A DNA stretch of 64,000 bases, from positions 124,001-188,000 of the forward strand of contig NZ_UZAC03000001.1 in NCBI RefSeq assembly GCF_900538055.1, given 5' to 3'. This DNA comes from Pasteuria penetrans (GTDB taxonomy: Bacteria > Bacillota > Bacilli > Thermoactinomycetales > Thermoactinomycetaceae). The notes under the pieces are model-generated. The model searched no databases. It was not told the origin of the DNA and was given only the letters and a program-made list of their open reading frames with translations. The translations under genes and the position numbers were made by a program. Positions 60,903 through 64,000 of this stretch are shown piece by piece (position 1 is the stretch's first letter; each line of letters starts with the position of its first letter).

Positions 60903-61699
60903 CGACACTCCCCATCCATAGCCTCCCCCTGAATTCCCCTCAACAGACTGCAAACATTGCGCGTGGAACACTGCAACACCTCATCCACTTCCAGCCCACG
61001 CAATTGCGCTATCCATTGGGCCACCCACGGTAGAAACGAGGGTTCGTTGCGTTTCCCCCGATGGGGATGAGGGGCTAAATAGGGGGAATCCGTTTCCAAC
61101 AACAGGGAATCCAACGGCACCCTACAGGCAATCCCATGCATTCCCTTGGCATTACGAAAGGTAACGATACCACCAATCCCTATCATCAACCCCAGAGAAA
61201 GTCCCTCCTTCAAATCCTCCTCTCCCCCACAAAAACAATGCAACACCCCACCAACTTGTCCTATATCCTCCTCCCTCAAAATGGACAAAAGCCGATCATA
61301 GGCACCGCGACAATGGAACACAACGGGAAGAGCACGCTCCCTGGCTACCGAAATCTGCTGCCGTAACAATTCCTCCTGCCTATGCATGGGGGCCCGCGCC
61401 TTCACATCCAGACCGATCTCCCCCAAGGCTACAACACGGGGCTCGTCTAATTTCTTATCCAAAAAAACTAGATCATCCCGCGTAGTACAATCTGCCTCAC
61501 AGGGATGAAACCCCAGGGCCGCGTAGCAACCACCTTCCTCCCGTACCATCCGCAGGACATGTGGGATTGTGGTACGGCTATAGCCGATCTCCAGCCACCC
61601 CATCATGCCTGCCGCACGAGCCCGTTGAATCACTGCTTCCCGATCCGTAGAAAATTTCTCATCCGCTATGTGGGCGTGACTGTCGAACCAGGGTTGCAT
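60899..61699 (-). CDS. tatD: TatD-family metal-dependent hydrolase
   Basis: Member of the TatD DNase family (Bacillus YabD), 266 residues. Metal ligands are visible in FDSHAHIADEKF, LGEIGLD, VFHCRGA, LHCFCGG and LLETDSPYLAPHPHRG. Encoded between the signal peptidase and rnmV, the expected neighbour on one side. Confidence 0.94.
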   Translation of the reverse strand: MQPWFDSHAHIADEKFSTDREAVIQRARAAGMMGWLEIGYSRTTIPHVLRMVREEGGCYAALGFHPCEADCTTRDDLVFLDKKLDEPRVVALGEIGLDVKARAPMHRQEELLRQQISVARERALPVVFHCRGAYDRLLSILREEDIGQVGGVLHCFCGGEEDLKEGLSLGLMIGIGGIVTFRNAKGMHGIACRVPLDSLLLETDSPYLAPHPHRGKRNEPSFLPWVAQWIAQLRGLEVDEVLQCSTRNVCSLLRGIQGEAMDGECR

Positions 61700-61731
61700 T
61701 CAGCACCCCCCCTTATACTCCAACAGCCTTA

Positions 61732-62394
61732 TCAACCAGGAGAACAACTGGATCTCAGACTCCCAAACCTATCATCCCAAGGCCAAAAGACAGCAAGTGC
61801 TACACCCTGCACTTCTTCCAAGGGAATGAAACCCAACTGCCTGCTATCCACGCTATTACCACGATTGTCTCCCATCAGGAACACATGCCCCTGAGGAACC
61901 TCGCGTTCCGGGGCGTTCTCCCGCTTCCGCGTCGGCATTGTATAGGAATCATCCTGCTCAATCCCATTCACTATCACCTTACTATCCCGGATCGCAACCC
62001 TGTCCCCTCCCACTGCCAGAACACGCTTGATAAAAAAGCGGTGGTTTTCGATAAAGGGGAGCTTATAGTAGAGATTTGAAACGAAATCCATCTTTTCATA
62101 ATCCTCGTCCCTCAAATCACCCGCTGACCCTGGGGGATGAAAAACCACCACGTCACAGCGCTCAGGATCCGACAGACGACTAACCAGGACCCTCTCCTTA
62201 CTGGGATGAAAAATACCCTCAAAAAATCGTACGATGCCGAAGGAGGACGCCCCCTCTGGTTCACCGCCCGTCAGAGTGGGAAACATAGATCGACCATCCA
62301 CGACAAATAAACTAACTACATAAAGCCGAATCACAACGATGGACACACCGACGATCGCAAGGAGGAGAAAGGGAAAAGGTTTCCCCCCTTTCAT
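61732..62394 (-). CDS. sipS: Type I signal peptidase
   Basis: Membrane serine protease removing Sec signal peptides, 220 residues. One N-terminal helix (FPFLLLAIVGVSIVVIRLYV), catalytic Ser in VDGRSMFPTL, catalytic Lys in FIKRVLAVGGDRVAI, and the box MGDNRGNSVDSRQLGFIP. The insert between Ser and Lys regions is somewhat long. Its place between metG and tatD differs from Bacillus. The exact paralogue name (Sip/Lep) is a convention. Confidence 0.92.
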   Translation of the reverse strand: MKGGKPFPFLLLAIVGVSIVVIRLYVVSLFVVDGRSMFPTLTGGEPEGASSFGIVRFFEGIFHPSKERVLVSRLSDPERCDVVVFHPPGSAGDLRDEDYEKMDFVSNLYYKLPFIENHRFFIKRVLAVGGDRVAIRDSKVIVNGIEQDDSYTMPTRKRENAPEREVPQGHVFLMGDNRGNSVDSRQLGFIPLEEVQGVALAVFWPWDDRFGSLRSSCSPG

Positions 62395-62783
62395 GGGATC
62401 CTTATACCCCTACCATACGAAATACCCTCCCAGGTATCCTCCCCGTGATTCCTACTCTGCTCCTCAGGTATCCCTAGTATGCAACAACCATACTTTTTTA
62501 CTACAACAAAGTCATAAAATACATCCATCAATCAACTGCACCCCCTAAAGACATTCCAGATCGGCTCACACTATCCCAGGGTATAGAAACAGAAGGAACG
62601 AAACTGGTCCCACATACCCAGATCGGTAAGTAACAAAAACAACCCCACCAGAGATCATCAGCACGAACGGTGAAAAAAACATCCCATCCACCAAAATCAA
62701 CTCTTCTTCATGGGGAAGCCTGTAAAAACCAACGATTGAACATACCACACACCCCGAGCCCCATCATGAGGGACGACATCTCC
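62395..62783. other. Intergenic between metG and the signal peptidase
   Basis: 390 bases without a supported gene; the 60-codon minus-strand frame at 62566-62748 has no recognisable features beyond hydrophobicity. Confidence 0.35.
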
Positions 62784-64000
62784 TCAACCGTCCTGGGATA
62801 AATTTTGCACAAGATACTCCGACTCTTCCTGTAAACTCAGGCGAAGAAACAAAGGCTCTACACAAAGCAACTTGGTTCCCACGGGGGGAGCCACAAATTG
62901 ATCTGATTCCTCCCAACTAGCTACCTCTGTCAACCCCAACCGCTGACGGATTTTCCGAGCCGTACCTGGCAAAAAGGGCTGAATCAATAGACTAAGTCGG
63001 CGCAAAACGGCTAACAAGAACCACAACGTACCAGCAACAAGGTCCCGCCCCCCCGTTTTCACCTGATTCCAGGGCTGCTGCACCTCAATGAATCGATTGG
63101 CCGCCTTGATCAAATCCCAAATGGAAACCAGAGCCACCGAAAACTGGAGGCTGTCCAGAGACACCTCCACGGCCTTCGTTACCCGATCCGCCTCCCGCCG
63201 TAACGGCCCCTCCGTCTGCTCAGGGGCATCGGGCGAACATCCTTCACAATAACGATCCACCATGGTGATCGTACGATGACACAGATTACTAAAATCATTC
63301 ACCAAATCCGTATTGATCCGCATCAAAAAACGTTGGGGGGAAAAAACACCATCATCACCAAAGGGGACCTCACGAAGCAAATAGTACCGCAGGGAATCAC
63401 AACCATAACGCCGCACCAGAGCTCTAGGTCGAACCACATTTCCCTTGGACTTTGACATTTTCTCCCCAGCCACCTCAAAAAATCCATGGGCGAAAACCCG
63501 GCGCGGCAAGGGGAAATCGAGCGCCATGAGGAAAATGGGCCAGTAGACACCGTGAAAGCGGGCAATGTCCTTCCCAACCAACTGTACATCAGCTGGCCAA
63601 TACCGCATCCTCCCAGCTTCCCTCGACCCTCCTACCCTGTATCCAAGCACACTCAGATAATTGAACAGGGCATCCAACCAAACATAAACCACATGCTTGG
63701 GATCATCAGGTACGGGAACGCCCCACGAGAGAGCAATCCGGGAAATACTGATATCCGTAAGACCGGGATTGAGAAAATTGGCAACAACTTCATTTCGCCG
63801 CGACCTAGGCTGAAGAAAATCGGGATTCTCACGATAGTAATCGCGCAACCGATCCTCATAACGCTTCAGGCGAAAGAAATAACTCGGCTCCCGAATGAGT
63901 TCCCCCGGACGATGGCAATCAGGGCAACGCCCCTCCAAGCCCGATCGATCAGGAAAAAAAGATTCGCAATAAATGCAATAACGACCCTCATAAACGCCCA
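62784..64000 (-). CDS. metG: Methionyl-tRNA synthetase, truncated by the window edge
   Basis: The frame is open to the window end. The visible C-terminal ~405 residues include the zinc-knuckle region (YCIYCE ... GRCPDCHRPGEL), HVVYVWLDALFNYLS, the FHGVYWPIFLMAL helix, KMSKS in GEKMSKSKGNVV and the anticodon-binding helical domain. The protein ends soon after that domain (LLCVEPLFLRLSL...), so the C-terminal EMAP/Trbp-like tRNA-binding domain found in Bacillus MetS is missing. The start is outside the window. Confidence 0.95.
   Translation of the reverse strand, partial: GVYEGRYCIYCESFFPDRSGLEGRCPDCHRPGELIREPSYFFRLKRYEDRLRDYYRENPDFLQPRSRRNEVVANFLNPGLTDISISRIALSWGVPVPDDPKHVVYVWLDALFNYLSVLGYRVGGSREAGRMRYWPADVQLVGKDIARFHGVYWPIFLMALDFPLPRRVFAHGFFEVAGEKMSKSKGNVVRPRALVRRYGCDSLRYYLLREVPFGDDGVFSPQRFLMRINTDLVNDFSNLCHRTITMVDRYCEGCSPDAPEQTEGPLRREADRVTKAVEVSLDSLQFSVALVSIWDLIKAANRFIEVQQPWNQVKTGGRDLVAGTLWFLLAVLRRLSLLIQPFLPGTARKIRQRLGLTEVASWEESDQFVAPPVGTKLLCVEPLFLRLSLQEESEYLVQNLSQDG

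Overview
This window looks like a chromosomal segment of a Bacillota (Firmicutes) bacterium of the Bacillales / spore-former lineage. The evidence is the set of Bacillus-type housekeeping blocks: spoVG with ispE, gcvH with ykuV- and ykuU-type redox genes, hpf-secA-prfB (prfB keeps its programmed +1 frameshift), pcrA-ligA, and metG-signal peptidase-tatD-rnmV-ksgA-veg. The moderate-GC housekeeping genes alternate with AT-rich, repeat-filled stretches, and a Gly/Pro-rich collagen-like lipoprotein is present. A fastidious, decaying spore-former (for example Pasteuria or another relative of Thermoactinomycetaceae) would fit, but that placement is inference only.

Layout. 0-9 kb is accessory: a partial CDS end and terminator, an ORF-less group II intron, a small secreted protein, an orphan BceB-type permease, a decayed fragment of a third permease, two copies of a ~310 bp repeat, a multi-pass membrane protein, and two more group II intron relics. 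9-12 kb (minus strand) is the ykuU-ykuV-gcvH-ispE operon followed by spoVG. 12-16.3 kb holds two low-complexity lipoproteins, a PduO-type cobalamin adenosyltransferase and a BtuF-like binding protein. 18-23.9 kb holds two tandem class A penicillin-binding proteins. 24-30 kb is a graveyard of IS ends, a partly duplicated secreted-protein gene, another intron relic and two tandem paralogous small secreted hydrophobic proteins. 30.7-37 kb is an ordered minus-strand block: hpf, secA, prfB, a membrane protein and a cytochrome c. 38-43 kb is accessory again, with a second orphan permease, the best-preserved ORF-less group II intron and a decayed array of a small secreted-protein gene. 43-47.5 kb is pcrA-ligA; 49.5-52.7 kb holds a YabR-like S1 protein, pckA (plus strand) and a zinc-ribbon protein. 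53.2-58.9 kb is a nested transposon: an IS256/Mutator-like element with long inverted repeats, its transposase split by an IS1182-like element. 59-64 kb is veg-ksgA-rnmV-tatD-sipS-metG, with metG running off the window.

How it fits together. The conserved genes cover translation and ribosome hibernation (prfB, hpf, metG, ksgA, rnmV), secretion (secA, signal peptidase), wall synthesis (two PBPs), repair (pcrA, ligA), isoprenoids (ispE) and redox defence (ykuU/ykuV). The accessory regions are dominated by families of decayed repeats. The most unusual items are at least five group II introns with no room for a maturase, solo copies of the IS256-like terminal repeat, and a set of short secreted proteins ending in a cysteine-flanked, glycine-rich hydrophobic segment. 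No rRNA, tRNA or CRISPR array could be supported.
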